Counted from the first letter of the stretch, positions 46,739-56,410 are shown. The stretch is 64,000 bases of DNA from Rhizobium sp. J15 (GCF_002531825.1 NZ_NWSX01000005.1:117347-181346), one strand, 5' to 3'. The notes: generated from the letters alone by a model not told the origin. Translations and numbers: made by a program.

Positions 46739-46840
46739 GCGTGTCGCGCAAAAGTGTGCGCGGTTTTGCGATAACGACACGCGTAAAAACAAAGACCTAA
46801 AGCACGGGGAGCGAATCTGAAAGATCGCGACGTGCTTTAG
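46739..46840. repeat. RIME-like double-palindrome intergenic repeat
   Basis: Two consecutive hairpins: GCGTGTCG-CGCAAAA (46739-46753) pairs with TTTTGCG (46764-46770) and CGACACGC (46775-46782); CTAAAGCAC (46797-46805) pairs with GTGCTTTAG (46832-46840). The word order and two-palindrome layout match the Rhizobium-specific intergenic mosaic element class, recognised from memory. The stop codon of the dehydrogenase lies inside the last stem, so the element probably forms its transcript end. Confidence 0.7.
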
Positions 46841-47847
46841 TCTATGGAGAACTGCACCTTCATCGTTGCCGGATCGGCGGACTTTTTCGTGATGAAGGGA
46901 AGTACCTCGCCAAGCGGTAGCCGGTGGGACACCAGCTGCGCCATGGCGCCGGTATCCCTTCTTAGAATGTCGAGCGCCTGAGGAATGTTGCGGTTCAGCG
47001 AGTGGGAGCCGGCGAAGCGGATCTGGCGCCGGAAGATCTCGAAGGGCGCCAGGGAAATGCGCTGGTCGGGCGCGCAGACGCCGAAGACCAGAACCGTGCC
47101 GCCATCGGCGGCGAAGTCGATCATGCCTTCGACGACGCGGGCGATGCCGGTTGCGTCGGCAACGAAATCGAAGCTGCGGCGGCGCCCGGCCAGCGCTTCG
47201 GAGCCGGAGACGGCCGTCTCCAGTCCCAGCCGTTCGGCAAAGGCCAGGCGGCCCTCGTTGATATCGGCAACCGTCACCGACGAAACGCCTTCGGCCTTCA
47301 GGGAGAGGGCGAGCAGCAGTCCGATCGGTCCGGCGCCGAAGACGAGCGCCGTTTCCGTTGCCGCGGGACCGGCCCGCAGGCCGGCGCTGCCAAGGCCGTT
47401 CAAAACGCAGGCGAGCGGCTCGGCGAGCGCGGCGAGATTGAAGTCGAGATCGCCGATTTCGTGCAGGTGATCGGTCCTGACCAGGCTATATTCGGCAAAA
47501 CCGCCGTTCTCCGTGACCCCATAGGCCTTCAGGTCGCGGCAAAGATTGGTCAGTCCCTTGCGGCAGGCCCTACACTCTCCGCAGGGAAGATTGGGATCGA
47601 CGACGACACGGGCGCCGACGGCAAGACCGGAGACATCGCCGGCCACGGCCTCGATCACGCCGGCATATTCATGGCAGGGGACGAGCGGGAAGCGGCCCTC
47701 GCCGTAACGGCCGTGGAGGACGTCGATATCGGTGTGGCAAAGACCGGCGGCGCGCACGCGCACCAGCGCATGGCCGGGCCGCAGCTCCGGCAGCGGCAGC
47801 GGCTTGGTGACCGCGACGCCCTTCTCGGTATAGCAGATGGCTTCCAT
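46837..47847 (-). CDS. zinc-dependent medium-chain alcohol/polyol dehydrogenase
   Basis: A 336-residue medium-chain dehydrogenase. Catalytic zinc residues C37 and H59/E60 (GLCHTD, PCHEYAG), structural zinc cysteines C89, C92, C95 and C103 (CGECRACRKGLTNLC), and nucleotide loop GAGPIG near 171. Transcribed after smoS. It probably oxidises or reduces a polyol or ketose in the same pathway. The final four bases lie in the neighbouring repeat. Confidence 0.9.
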   Translation of the reverse strand: MEAICYTEKGVAVTKPLPLPELRPGHALVRVRAAGLCHTDIDVLHGRYGEGRFPLVPCHEYAGVIEAVAGDVSGLAVGARVVVDPNLPCGECRACRKGLTNLCRDLKAYGVTENGGFAEYSLVRTDHLHEIGDLDFNLAALAEPLACVLNGLGSAGLRAGPAATETALVFGAGPIGLLLALSLKAEGVSSVTVADINEGRLAFAERLGLETAVSGSEALAGRRRSFDFVADATGIARVVEGMIDFAADGGTVLVFGVCAPDQRISLAPFEIFRRQIRFAGSHSLNRNIPQALDILRRDTGAMAQLVSHRLPLGEVLPFITKKSADPATMKVQFSID

Positions 47848-47880
47848 CTCTCTGGCTCCAGATTTCTTGCGGAAAGGCGA

Positions 47881-48651
47881 TCAGCTCATCCAGTTGCCGC
47901 CGTCGACATTGTAGGTCTGGGCGAGGATGTAATCGCTGTCCGATGAGGCGAGGAAGACGGCCAGCCCCTTGATGTCGTCGGGTGTGGCGAAGCGGCCGAT
48001 CGGAACGGATTTGGCGACGGCGGTCTTCTTCTCGCCGGGCTTCAGTCCTTCCCATTTGGCAAAATGCGCATCGACGATATCCCAATGCTCGCCGTCGACG
48101 ACGCCGGGGGCGATGGCATTGACGTTGATGCCGTATTTGACGAGGGCCAGCGCTGCCGACTGCGTCGCCGAGATGATAGCCGCCTTGGAAGCGCAGTATA
48201 AAAGCACCAGCGCCTCGCCGCGACGCCCGGCCTGGCTGGCCATATTGATGATCTTGCCGCCCCTGCCCCGGTTGATCATGACGTTGGAGACGGCCTTCAT
48301 CATGAAGAGCGGCCCCTTCAGGTTGATCGAGAAGACCTTGTCGTAGCTGGCCTCGTTGATCTCATTGACCGGGGCCATGTCGAAAATGGCAGCATTGTTG
48401 ACGAGGATGTCGATCCCGCCGAACTCCTTGTCTACCTCTGCGACGAGCGTGTCGATCGCCGTGAGATCGGTGACATCGAGCTTCATCGCCTTGGCCGCCG
48501 GGCCGATCGCGGCGGCGGATTTCGTTGCCCGTTCGATATCGATATCGGCGATGACGACCTTGGCGCCTTCCTTGACGAAGGCCTCGGCAAAGCCGAGGCC
48601 GATGCCGCGCGCGCCGCCGGTAATCAGGGCAACCTTGTCTTTCAGTCTCAT
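47881..48651 (-). CDS. smoS: SmoS-like sorbitol/galactitol dehydrogenase (SDR)
   Basis: A 256-residue classical short-chain dehydrogenase: TGGARGIG (11-18), NNAA, catalytic S139, Y152 and K156. The overall sequence, including FAKWEGLKPGEKK and YNVDGGNWMS at the end, is that of the rhizobial/rhodobacterial sorbitol dehydrogenase SmoS, which oxidises D-sorbitol to fructose and galactitol to tagatose. ATG at 48651 with GGAG six bases upstream; the long upstream frame is not coding. Confidence 0.88.
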   Translation of the reverse strand: MRLKDKVALITGGARGIGLGFAEAFVKEGAKVVIADIDIERATKSAAAIGPAAKAMKLDVTDLTAIDTLVAEVDKEFGGIDILVNNAAIFDMAPVNEINEASYDKVFSINLKGPLFMMKAVSNVMINRGRGGKIINMASQAGRRGEALVLLYCASKAAIISATQSAALALVKYGINVNAIAPGVVDGEHWDIVDAHFAKWEGLKPGEKKTAVAKSVPIGRFATPDDIKGLAVFLASSDSDYILAQTYNVDGGNWMS

Positions 48652-48716
48652 GTCGTTCTCCAGTTCAGCCGGCGCAGACGCCGGTAGTGCGAAACGATGG
48701 CTAACCGCCTGACCAG

Positions 48717-48747
48717 AAGGTCCCGGCAGTCGTGCTGCCGGGACCTT
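48717..48747 (-). terminator. perfect hairpin between smoE and smoS
   Basis: AAGGTCCCGGCA (48717-48728) pairs perfectly with TGCCGGGACCTT (48736-48747), a 12-base-pair stem with a seven-base loop. It lies 42 bases after the smoE stop. Likely partial terminator or mRNA-stabilising element giving more binding protein than dehydrogenase. Confidence 0.75.
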
Positions 48748-48788
48748 TCCGGGAGGAACTCGCGGGCAGGCCGCGAGGATGAAAAGGC

Positions 48789-50102
48789 TCACTTCGGGTA
48801 GCCGGCCTTCTTCATGTCGCGTTCGACCTGCTTCTGGGCACTGTCGAGAGCGGCATCGACCGATTGCTGTCCGGACAGGGCGGCGGCGATCTGCTGGCCG
48901 ACGAGCGTGCCGATGCCCTGGAACTCGGGAATGGCGACAAACTGAACACCGGTATAGGGAACGGGGTCCTTGGTCGGCTTGGACGGGTCGGCCGAGAGGA
49001 TGGCCTTCAGCACGGTATCGGCAAAGGGGGCCGCCTTTTGATATTCCGGCAGGGCGTAGGTCGATTTTCTGGTGCCGGGCGGCACCGCGACCCAGCTCTC
49101 CGTCTCGCCGACCTTCTTGACGTATTCCTTGGAGGTCGCCCATTTCAGGAAGGATTTGGCCGCATCGAGCTTGGTCGATGTCGCCGGGATCGCCAGGTTC
49201 CAGGACCATGACCAGCTCGAGCCGTTCGCCGTAACGGCGATAGGCGCGCGCGTGAAAGCGATCTTGTCGGCGACCTTGCTCTGCTTCGGGTCGTAGACGC
49301 GGCCGGCAGCCGACGTGGCATCGATCCACATCGCGCAATGGCCTGTCGAAAACAGCGCCTGGTTTTCGTTGAAGCCGTTCGCAGTCACGCCTGGAGGACC
49401 ATATTTGGTCATCAGCTCGACATAGTCGGTAATCGCCTTCTTCCAGGGCTCGGAATTAATCTGCGGCTTCCAGTCCATGTCGAACCAGCGCCCGCCATAG
49501 GCGTTGATCATGGTTCCGAGGAACGCCATGTTCTCGCCCCAGCCGGGCTTGCCGCGCAGGCATAGGCCGTACTGTTCCTTCGATTTGTCGGTCAGCTTGG
49601 CCGCATATTCCTTGATCTGGTCGTAGGTCGGCTCATCAGGCATCTTGATGCCGGCGGCATCGAAGAGGTCCTTGCGGTAGAGCGTAAACGAGCTTTCTGT
49701 ATAGAAGGGCACGGCATAGAGCTTGCCGTCGACGGTCAGGCCGGCCTTGATCGGGGCGAGCAGGTCGTCATAGTCGTAATCGGCGCCGAGATCGTCAACG
49801 GGCGCCAGCCAGCCCTGCTTGCCCCAGATCGGCGCCTCATAGCCGCCGATGGTGATGATGTCGTACTGGCCGCTCTTCGTCGCGATGTCGGTCGTCACCT
49901 TCTGGCGCAGGACGTTTTCTTCGAGCACCACCCAGTTCACCTTGTTGCCGGTCTCCTTCTCCCATTCCGGCGACAGTTTCTGCATGATGATCATGTCGCC
50001 ATTGTTGACGGTGGCGATCGTCAGTTCCTCGGCGCCCGCCAATCCGGCGGTCAGTGCGAGGCAGGCGACGGATGCAGACAGAATGCAAATGATCTTGCTC
50101 AT
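48789..50102 (-). CDS. smoE: SmoE-like polyol-binding protein without its permeases
   Basis: A 437-residue extracellular binding protein (type I oligosaccharide group) with a Sec signal peptide ending near residue 25 (ASVACLALTAGLAGAEE). The sequence, for example TIATVNNGDMIIMQKLSPEWEKETGNKVNWVVLEENVLRQKVTTDIATKSGQYDI, is that of the sorbitol/mannitol-binding protein SmoE. In the usual smo operon two permeases and an ATPase follow before smoS; here they are absent. ATG at 50102 with GGAG five bases upstream. Confidence 0.85.
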   Translation of the reverse strand: MSKIICILSASVACLALTAGLAGAEELTIATVNNGDMIIMQKLSPEWEKETGNKVNWVVLEENVLRQKVTTDIATKSGQYDIITIGGYEAPIWGKQGWLAPVDDLGADYDYDDLLAPIKAGLTVDGKLYAVPFYTESSFTLYRKDLFDAAGIKMPDEPTYDQIKEYAAKLTDKSKEQYGLCLRGKPGWGENMAFLGTMINAYGGRWFDMDWKPQINSEPWKKAITDYVELMTKYGPPGVTANGFNENQALFSTGHCAMWIDATSAAGRVYDPKQSKVADKIAFTRAPIAVTANGSSWSWSWNLAIPATSTKLDAAKSFLKWATSKEYVKKVGETESWVAVPPGTRKSTYALPEYQKAAPFADTVLKAILSADPSKPTKDPVPYTGVQFVAIPEFQGIGTLVGQQIAAALSGQQSVDAALDSAQKQVERDMKKAGYPK

Positions 50103-50427
50103 GGTCTCCGCTCCTCCTTTACGGATGTTCACGCATAAAATTACATGCGTAAAGTTTTATCTGCCATCTTGACCGATGTTGTCAAGGAAGTTTTGGAGGT
50201 TCAATCGGCCAGATATCGATCGTTTTGCGTGGAAATTGGGATTTATGAAAACCGGAACTGAGTTTTGCAGCGCGAAATCGTATAGATCCTGTTTGTTGCA
50301 GCGCAATATTAAAATTACCGCGCGTAAAAATTATTCTTGACTGGCCTTTGCAAGCAAGTTACGGGCGGATTGAAGTTTTTGATGAGTGCGCGGAGCGCAG
50401 ACGCTTCCCGCATGAAGGAGATTGCAG
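50103..50427. promoter_or_regulatory. divergent control region smoE / sugar kinase
   Basis: This 325-base gap is AT-rich in places and holds two TTAC...GTAA dyads, TTACATGCGTAA (50141-50152) and TTACCGCGCGTAAA (50315-50328), one near each gene, plus TTGACT (50337-50342) as a possible minus-35 for the kinase. The dyads are candidate operators of the LacI protein encoded at 45615-46652. Confidence 0.45.
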
Positions 50428-51411
50428 ATGCCGTTGTCTCAAAGGGCGATTGCGCCGGAAGCGCTCGGGCCGACGATCACCGTCGGCGAAATCCTGGTGG
50501 AGATCATGGCGACGACGGTCGGCGCGGGCTTCCTCGAGCCGCAATCCCTGACGGGGCCTTATCCGAGCGGTGCGCCGGCCATCTTCATCGACCAGGTTGC
50601 GCGCATGGGCGGAACGGCCGGCATCATCGCCGCCGTCGGCAATGACGATTTCGGCCACTTGAACGTCGATCGCCTGCGCCACGACGGCGTCGACGTATCC
50701 GCCATCGCAATCCACGAAGACTGGCCGACAGGCAGTGCTTTCGTTCGCTACCGGCCGAATGGCGCCCGTGATTTCGTCTTCAACATCGCCAGATCCGCGG
50801 CCGGCCAGATCGGCTTGACCTCTGCCGCCGAGGCTCTCGTCCGGCGTGCCGGCCATGTGCATGTCATGGGAACGGCTCTTACCATTCCCGGTGCCCGCGA
50901 GGTGATCCTCTATGCCGTCGAGACGGTGCAGGCCCGCGGCGGTTCGGTGTCGCTGGACCCCAACCTCCGTAAGGAACTGCTGACGGATGACGGTGCACTG
51001 GAAAGCTTCAACCAGGTGCTTGCCACAGCCGATCTGCTGCTGCCCTCCGGCGAGGAGCTTTTCACCGTCGCCGGCCGGACGGACGAAGCCGCGGCTGTCG
51101 CCAAGCTTTTGGAGGGCGGCATCGGCGAGATCGTGCTGAAGCGGGGTGAACAGGGCGCGTCCTTCTTTGGCCGCGGCTTTCCGCGCATTGATTGCGCCGC
51201 CTTTGCGGTTGACGAGGTCGATCCGACCGGCGCCGGAGATTGTTTCGGCGCGGCCTATCTCACCTGCCGCCGCAAGGGCATGGCGCCGGATGCCGCCCTG
51301 CTCCACGCCAATGCGGCCGGTGCTCGCAACGTGACCCGGCTTGGCCCCATGGAAGGCGTCTCCACCCTTGCCGAACTCGAAGCTTTTATTGCCGAAACCC
51401 CGAGGAGATAG
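50428..51411 (+). CDS. PfkB-family sugar kinase
   Basis: A 327-residue ribokinase-like kinase: GG motif near residues 60-63, second signature [16 protein letters not shown] with catalytic D271. ATG at 50428 with AAGGAG seven bases upstream. Directly before a GatZ-family gene. The combination suggests phosphorylation of a ketose such as tagatose or fructose at C6 or C1. The exact sugar is inferred from context. Confidence 0.87.
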   Translation: MPLSQRAIAPEALGPTITVGEILVEIMATTVGAGFLEPQSLTGPYPSGAPAIFIDQVARMGGTAGIIAAVGNDDFGHLNVDRLRHDGVDVSAIAIHEDWPTGSAFVRYRPNGARDFVFNIARSAAGQIGLTSAAEALVRRAGHVHVMGTALTIPGAREVILYAVETVQARGGSVSLDPNLRKELLTDDGALESFNQVLATADLLLPSGEELFTVAGRTDEAAAVAKLLEGGIGEIVLKRGEQGASFFGRGFPRIDCAAFAVDEVDPTGAGDCFGAAYLTCRRKGMAPDAALLHANAAGARNVTRLGPMEGVSTLAELEAFIAETPRR

Positions 51412-51414
51412 ACG

Positions 51415-52683
51415 ATGGACCGGATATTGACCCGTCTTGCCGCCGCCCGGCGTGAAGGCAGACCCTTCGGCATCACCTCGGTCTGCTCCGCCCATCCCCT
51501 CGTTCTCAGGGCCGCCATCCGGCGGGCGGTGCGCGAAGGCGGATCGGTCCTGATCGAAGCGACCTGCAACCAGGTCAACCATCTGGGCGGTTATACCGGC
51601 ATGACGCCGGAAGACTTCATCCGCTTCGCCGAGCGCATTGCCGCCGAGGAAGGGCTCGACCGCGCGCGGATGATTTTCGGCGGCGATCATCTCGGCCCCA
51701 ACCCCTGGCGCAAGGAGATGCCGGTAACCGCGCTCAAGCAGGCAGAGCTCATGGTCGAAGCCTATGTCAGGGCCGGGTTCGGCAAGATCCATCTCGACGC
51801 CTCGATGGGCTGCGCCGGCGAGCCGGCCGCGCTCGACGACCGGACGATTGCTGAGCGCGCCGCGAGATTGGCAGAGATCAGCGAAAGGACGGCGCAGGCG
51901 ATCGGCGCGCCGATGCCGCTTTATATTCTCGGCACCGAGGTTCCGGTGCCGGGCGGCGCCGATCATGTGCTCGAAGAACTCCGGCCGACCGCGCCGGAGG
52001 CCGCTCGCGCAACGATCGCCATTCATCGCGAAATCTTCTCGCGGGCGGGATTGCAGGACGCCTTTTCCCGCGTCATCGCCTTCGTCGTCCAGCCGGGCGT
52101 CGAATTCGGCAGCGAGAACGTCATCGGCTACAGGCCCGAGCTTGCGACTGAATTGACCGCGCTTCTCGACGAGGAACCGCAATTCGTCTTCGAGGCCCAT
52201 TCCACCGACTATCAGACGCGGGAGGCCCTGACGCGGTTGGTGCAGGATGGCTTCCCGATCCTCAAGGTCGGCCCCGGCCTGACCTTCGCGCTGCGCGAGG
52301 CCGCCTATGCGCTTGACATGATCGCCAGCGAGATGGTTCCCGGCTACGGCGACAGGCCGCTGGCAGCCACGATGGAGGCGGTGATGTCATCAGCGCCCTG
52401 CGACTGGCAGGCGCATTATCACGGCGATGAGACGGCCCTGCGCCTGCAGCGGCACTACAGCTACAGCGATCGCATCCGCTATTACTGGAACAGGCCTGAT
52501 GCGGAGAAGGCGTTCGAGAGATTGCTCGCCACCCTGCGCGGAAAGACGATTCCGGAGACGCTGCTGCATCAGTTCCTGCCGCAGCTTTCGCCAGCCGAAG
52601 CCGGCGATCCCGAGACTATAGTGATTGCCGCAGTCGACCGCGTGCTTGCCGACTACCAGAGCGCCTGCGGCACGACGCCTTGA
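51415..52683 (+). CDS. GatZ/KbaZ-family protein, probable D-tagatose-6-phosphate epimerase
   Basis: A 422-residue member of the family first named as non-catalytic subunit of class II tagatose-bisphosphate aldolase. Family words: FGITSVCSAHPLVLRAA, IEATCNQVNHLGGYTGMTP, GGDHLGPNPWR, KIHLDASMGC, FEAHSTDYQT. No GatY/KbaY catalytic subunit is in the window. In Agrobacterium a homologue was reported to be a D-tagatose-6-phosphate 4-epimerase in polyol catabolism; with the kinase three bases upstream the same role is likely here. Confidence 0.85.
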   Translation: MDRILTRLAAARREGRPFGITSVCSAHPLVLRAAIRRAVREGGSVLIEATCNQVNHLGGYTGMTPEDFIRFAERIAAEEGLDRARMIFGGDHLGPNPWRKEMPVTALKQAELMVEAYVRAGFGKIHLDASMGCAGEPAALDDRTIAERAARLAEISERTAQAIGAPMPLYILGTEVPVPGGADHVLEELRPTAPEAARATIAIHREIFSRAGLQDAFSRVIAFVVQPGVEFGSENVIGYRPELATELTALLDEEPQFVFEAHSTDYQTREALTRLVQDGFPILKVGPGLTFALREAAYALDMIASEMVPGYGDRPLAATMEAVMSSAPCDWQAHYHGDETALRLQRHYSYSDRIRYYWNRPDAEKAFERLLATLRGKTIPETLLHQFLPQLSPAEAGDPETIVIAAVDRVLADYQSACGTTP

Positions 52684-52742
52684 ATGCCACGGGAAGGACC
52701 GGCTTGGCCTTCGGGCGGAACCCGCCCTCCCCTCTCCGAGCC

Positions 52743-53507
52743 TTACCGCGTCGTATAACCACCGTCGATGACAAGCACTTCGCCGGTGACGTAACTTGCC
52801 GCCGCCGAGCAGAGAAACAGGGCAGCACCCGCCACCTCCTCCGGCTGTCCGACGCGGCCCATCGGCGTCATGCTGCGCCAGGTCGGAAACCAGTCGGGAT
52901 TGTCGATGCCGCCGCGCGACAGATCGGTCTCGATATAGCCCGGCGCAATGGCGTTGACGCGAATGTTTTCGGCGGCGACTTCGCTGGCGAGGCTCTTCGT
53001 CATCATGTGGACCGCCGCCTTGGAGGTGTTGTAGGCGACCTGGTTCTGCGGAATGTTGGAAACGATGCCGGACATCGAGCCGATATTCAGAATGACGCCG
53101 CCGCCCTGTCGCCGCATGGGCGCGAGTGCGGCCCGGCAGGCGCGGAAGACGGCGTCGACATTGACGGTCATGATCTCGCGCCAGATGGCATCCGAGAATT
53201 CGCCGCTGTCGCCATGAATGGCGATGCCGGCATTGTTGACGAGAATGTCGAGCCGGCCGGCCCGTGAAAGGGTTTCAGCCACGAGTTCGTCGGCAGCGCG
53301 CTCCTTTGCCAGATCCGCGGCGATGAACTCGAAATCGACTCCGGCCTTGGAGAGCCGTTCCTCCGCGGCTTCATTGCGTGTTCGTCCCGCGATGACGACC
53401 TTGGCGCCCGCCTCGCCGAGCGCTTCGGCGATCGCCAGCCCGATGCCGCGCGTGCCGCCGGTCACCAGCGCCACCTGTCCGTTCAGACGAAATCTATCGA
53501 AGATCAT
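52743..53507 (-). CDS. short-chain dehydrogenase (polyol or sugar)
   Basis: A 254-residue classical SDR: TGGTRGIG (16-23), NNAG, S144, Y159 and K163. The sequence resembles gluconate/tagatose-type and galactitol-type dehydrogenases of rhizobia. It is convergent with the GatZ-family gene and lies after the second SDR of the xylose-type ABC operon, so it probably belongs to that operon. Confidence 0.88.
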   Translation of the reverse strand: MIFDRFRLNGQVALVTGGTRGIGLAIAEALGEAGAKVVIAGRTRNEAAEERLSKAGVDFEFIAADLAKERAADELVAETLSRAGRLDILVNNAGIAIHGDSGEFSDAIWREIMTVNVDAVFRACRAALAPMRRQGGGVILNIGSMSGIVSNIPQNQVAYNTSKAAVHMMTKSLASEVAAENIRVNAIAPGYIETDLSRGGIDNPDWFPTWRSMTPMGRVGQPEEVAGAALFLCSAAASYVTGEVLVIDGGYTTR

Positions 53508-53549
53508 GGCCGTTTCCTTTGTCCGGTTGCGGGGGCTGGCAAATCCCTC

Positions 53550-54278
53550 TCAGATATCGGTGCTCTGCGGCAGGATGACGAGATCGCGGATGGTGACGTT
53601 GCGCGGGCGCGTCAGCATGAAGAGCACGGCCTCGGCCACTTCCTTCGGCTCCATCAGGCCGCCGGCGGCGAGCGCCTCATCCAGCTTTTCCTGCGGCCAA
53701 TCGCTGAGAAGCGCAGTGACGACGGGCCCCGGCGCGACGGCGCCGACGCGCAGACCGTGTTTGGCCACCTGCCGCCTGAGCGTGTGGACGAAGGCCTGGA
53801 CCGCATGTTTGGAGGCGGTGTAGACCGGCTCCCAGACGACGGGGACCATGCCGGCGACGGAACTCGTCAGGACGATGTCTCCGGTCTTGCGCTCGACCAT
53901 GTGCGGCAGAACGGCATGCACCGAGCGGAAGGCGGCGTTGATGTTCAGGTTGAGCATCCGGTCCCAGGCGTCAGGATCGCCGCCGAGCACCTCGCCGCCG
54001 ATATAGGAGCCGGCATTGGCGTGGAAGATATCGAGCTGGCCCGCCTTCTCCAGAATTGCAGGCATCATCTGCGCCACGCTTTCGGGGGCCAAGAGGTCGA
54101 CGACCAGCGGAATGGCGTCCGCGCCGAGCGTCGAGCAGATTTCCCTCAAGCCTTCTTCGTTGCGATCGATCAGCACGACGCGGGCGCCGGAGCCAAGCAT
54201 GGCCTTGGCGCATTCCAGGCCGATACCTGATGCCGCCCCGGTGACGGCCGCGACTTTTCCAGACAGATCCTGTCTCAT
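53550..54278 (-). CDS. short-chain dehydrogenase, ribitol 2-dehydrogenase-like
   Basis: A 242-residue [11 protein letters not shown] (13-20), HANAG (NNAG variant), S139/S140, Y153 and K157. The end [16 protein letters not shown] is typical of the ribitol dehydrogenase/YdfG subgroup. ATG at 54278 with GAGGAA upstream, 26 bases after the permease stop. Probably oxidises the pentitol or hexitol brought in by the importer upstream. Confidence 0.87.
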   Translation of the reverse strand: MRQDLSGKVAAVTGAASGIGLECAKAMLGSGARVVLIDRNEEGLREICSTLGADAIPLVVDLLAPESVAQMMPAILEKAGQLDIFHANAGSYIGGEVLGGDPDAWDRMLNLNINAAFRSVHAVLPHMVERKTGDIVLTSSVAGMVPVVWEPVYTASKHAVQAFVHTLRRQVAKHGLRVGAVAPGPVVTALLSDWPQEKLDEALAAGGLMEPKEVAEAVLFMLTRPRNVTIRDLVILPQSTDI

Positions 54279-54304
54279 TTTCTTCCTCTGCTTTCCTGGT
54301 TGGT

Positions 54305-55564
54305 TTAGGCCCGGCCGTGCGAAATGCGCGAGCGGCGTGCCAGAGAGTCGACGATGACGGCAACGGCAAGAACGGCGCCGGTGATCATGTAGCGAAGCGA
54401 TGACGACAGATCGAGGAGCGTCAACCCGCTGGCGATCGACTGGATGACGATGATGCCGAGAAGGGCCGAATAGGCGCTGCCGCGCCCGCCGAACAGGCTC
54501 GTGCCGCCGATCACTGCCGCAGCGATGGCGTTGAGATTGACGTCGCCGGTGCCGGCCTGCTGGCTTGCGGTGGCGAGCCGTGCCGCCGAGAGCACGCCGC
54601 CGGTTGCCGCAAGCAGGGCGCACATGACGAAAGCGCTCGCATAGATGCGCGACACGTTGATGCCCGAGCGGCGGGCAGCCTCCCTGTTGCCGCCGACGGC
54701 ATGCATGGAGCGTCCCCATTTCGTGCGCGTCAGCGCATAGTTCATCGCGATGACGAGCCCGACGAAGAGGCCGAACATCCAGGGGACACCCCGCGACTGG
54801 TTGAGATAGAAGGCCACCGCCTCCAGAGCGACGGTGATGATGACGGCGCGCAGAAGAAGTCCGCCGACCGATTTCGACGAAAGGCCGGCCGCCCGCCGCC
54901 GCGCCGCGGTGCGGTAGCTGGAGAAAAAGAAAGCAATGCCGGCAAGCGCCACGAGTGCATAGGCGACCGGATCCGGCATGACCATGATCTGACCGAAATT
55001 CACCAGCCACGAACCATAGGTCAGATTGATCGAGCCGGTCGATCCGAGAATATAGAGCTGCAGGCCGAGAACGGCGAGCAATCCCGACAGGGTGGAGACG
55101 AAGCTCGGCATGCCGAAGCGGTTGAAGAGAAAGGCGTAGAGCGAGCCGATCAAGGCGCCGACAGCCATGGCGGCGAGGATGGCGAGCACCACCGGCCAGC
55201 CCTGGTTGATCCAGAAGACGCCGGTGAGCGCGGAGGCGAAGCCGCTGACGGAGCCGACCGACAGGTCGATTTCCCCCACCATCAGGATGCAGACGATGCC
55301 GAGCGAGATGACGCCGACCGTCGAGCAGTCGAACAGCATGTTGACGAGGTTGGCGCTGGAGAGGAACACCGGATTGAGCGCCTGGAATACCGTCCAGATG
55401 ATCACCAGGCCGACGATGACGGGCAGCGAGCCGAGGTCGCCGGAGCGGATGCGGTCGATAAAGCCGCGAACCCATCCGGTGAGGCTGTCGTCATGGCGCA
55501 CTCTTTCGTCGCGCCGGTCGAGAAGCGGAGGTGCCGCCGGTTCGTTCTGGATGGTCTTCATCAT
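54305..55564 (-). CDS. XylH-like ABC permease
   Basis: A 419-residue RbsC/XylH-type permease, longer than ribose permeases by about 90 residues as in XylH. Motifs [21 protein letters not shown] and [27 protein letters not shown]. Start shares bases with the ATPase stop (ATGA overlap); GGAGGG lies six bases before it. It would be the single-type permease (homodimer) of this importer. Confidence 0.92.
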   Translation of the reverse strand: MMKTIQNEPAAPPLLDRRDERVRHDDSLTGWVRGFIDRIRSGDLGSLPVIVGLVIIWTVFQALNPVFLSSANLVNMLFDCSTVGVISLGIVCILMVGEIDLSVGSVSGFASALTGVFWINQGWPVVLAILAAMAVGALIGSLYAFLFNRFGMPSFVSTLSGLLAVLGLQLYILGSTGSINLTYGSWLVNFGQIMVMPDPVAYALVALAGIAFFFSSYRTAARRRAAGLSSKSVGGLLLRAVIITVALEAVAFYLNQSRGVPWMFGLFVGLVIAMNYALTRTKWGRSMHAVGGNREAARRSGINVSRIYASAFVMCALLAATGGVLSAARLATASQQAGTGDVNLNAIAAAVIGGTSLFGGRGSAYSALLGIIVIQSIASGLTLLDLSSSLRYMITGAVLAVAVIVDSLARRSRISHGRA

Positions 55565-56382
55565 GGCCTGCCCTCCTCGTTCTCTCGGCTTTGCGCCTGG
55601 CGGCGCATCGCGCGGCGGGAGACGGAATTGTTGGATGCGCCGGTGATCGCGCTGACCAGCGCCTCGTTGGACGCATCGGGCATGAAGGTGCCGTTGTTGC
55701 GCCCGAGCCGCAGGACGACGATGCGGTCGGCGACGGCTCGCACATCCTCCATGTTGTGGCTGATCATGATGACGCCAAGGCCGCGCTCGCGCACGCGCTC
55801 GATCAGATCCAGCACCTCGGCGGTCTGGGCGACGCCGAGTGCCGCGGTCGGCTCATCGAGCATGATGAGTTTCGGCTCGAGCAGCAGAGACCGGGCGATC
55901 GCCACGGTCTGGCGCTGCCCGCCGGAAAGCGAGGCCACCGGCTCGCGCACGCTGGGTATGCGGGCCGAAAGCTCGCTTAATAGCTTCCAGGCGCGGATCT
56001 CCATGGCGACCTCGTCGAGCTGGAAGGGATTGAGCTCCTTGCCGAGAAAGATGTTGGCGACGACATCGAGATTTTCGCAGAGTGCCAGATCCTGGAAGAC
56101 CGTCGCGATGCCGAGGTCGAGGGCGGCGCTTGGGCTCGACAGATCGACCTGTTTTCCCTCGAACAGGATCGTGCCCGAACTCGGCTGGTGCACGCCGGCC
56201 AGAATCTTGACCAGCGTCGATTTACCGGCGCCATTGTCACCCACGAGCGCCACGACTTCGCCGGCATGGACGTCCAGTTCGATATCGGTGAGCGCCGACA
56301 CCGCCCCGAAGTTCTTCGATATGCCGCGCAGGCTGAGAACGGGCTGACGCGTGGGATCGATAATATGAGAGGTTTCAGACAT
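55561..56382 (-). CDS. ribose/xylose-type ABC ATPase, single domain
   Basis: A 273-residue ATPase: Walker A GDNGAGKST, signature LSGGQRQTVAIARSLLL, Walker B LIMLDEPTAALG. It is about half the length of RbsA-type double ATPases and would act as a homodimer. ATG at 56382 with AAAGG eight bases upstream; an upstream in-frame extension crosses the hairpin and is unlikely. Confidence 0.92.
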   Translation of the reverse strand: MSETSHIIDPTRQPVLSLRGISKNFGAVSALTDIELDVHAGEVVALVGDNGAGKSTLVKILAGVHQPSSGTILFEGKQVDLSSPSAALDLGIATVFQDLALCENLDVVANIFLGKELNPFQLDEVAMEIRAWKLLSELSARIPSVREPVASLSGGQRQTVAIARSLLLEPKLIMLDEPTAALGVAQTAEVLDLIERVRERGLGVIMISHNMEDVRAVADRIVVLRLGRNNGTFMPDASNEALVSAITGASNNSVSRRAMRRQAQSRENEEGRP

Positions 56383-56410
56383 CGTCTGGCCTTTCGGAAA
56401 AAGCGAAACT

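Noticed and set aside
52713..52727. Six-base-pair hairpin between the GatZ-family and SDR genes
   Set aside because: Short stem and no T-run; too weak to call a terminator although the position is convergent.
54701..56347. A 548-codon plus-strand frame across the XylH-like permease and ATPase genes
   Set aside because: Covers two well-supported minus-strand genes with overlapping stop/start; it has no ribosome site or motif.
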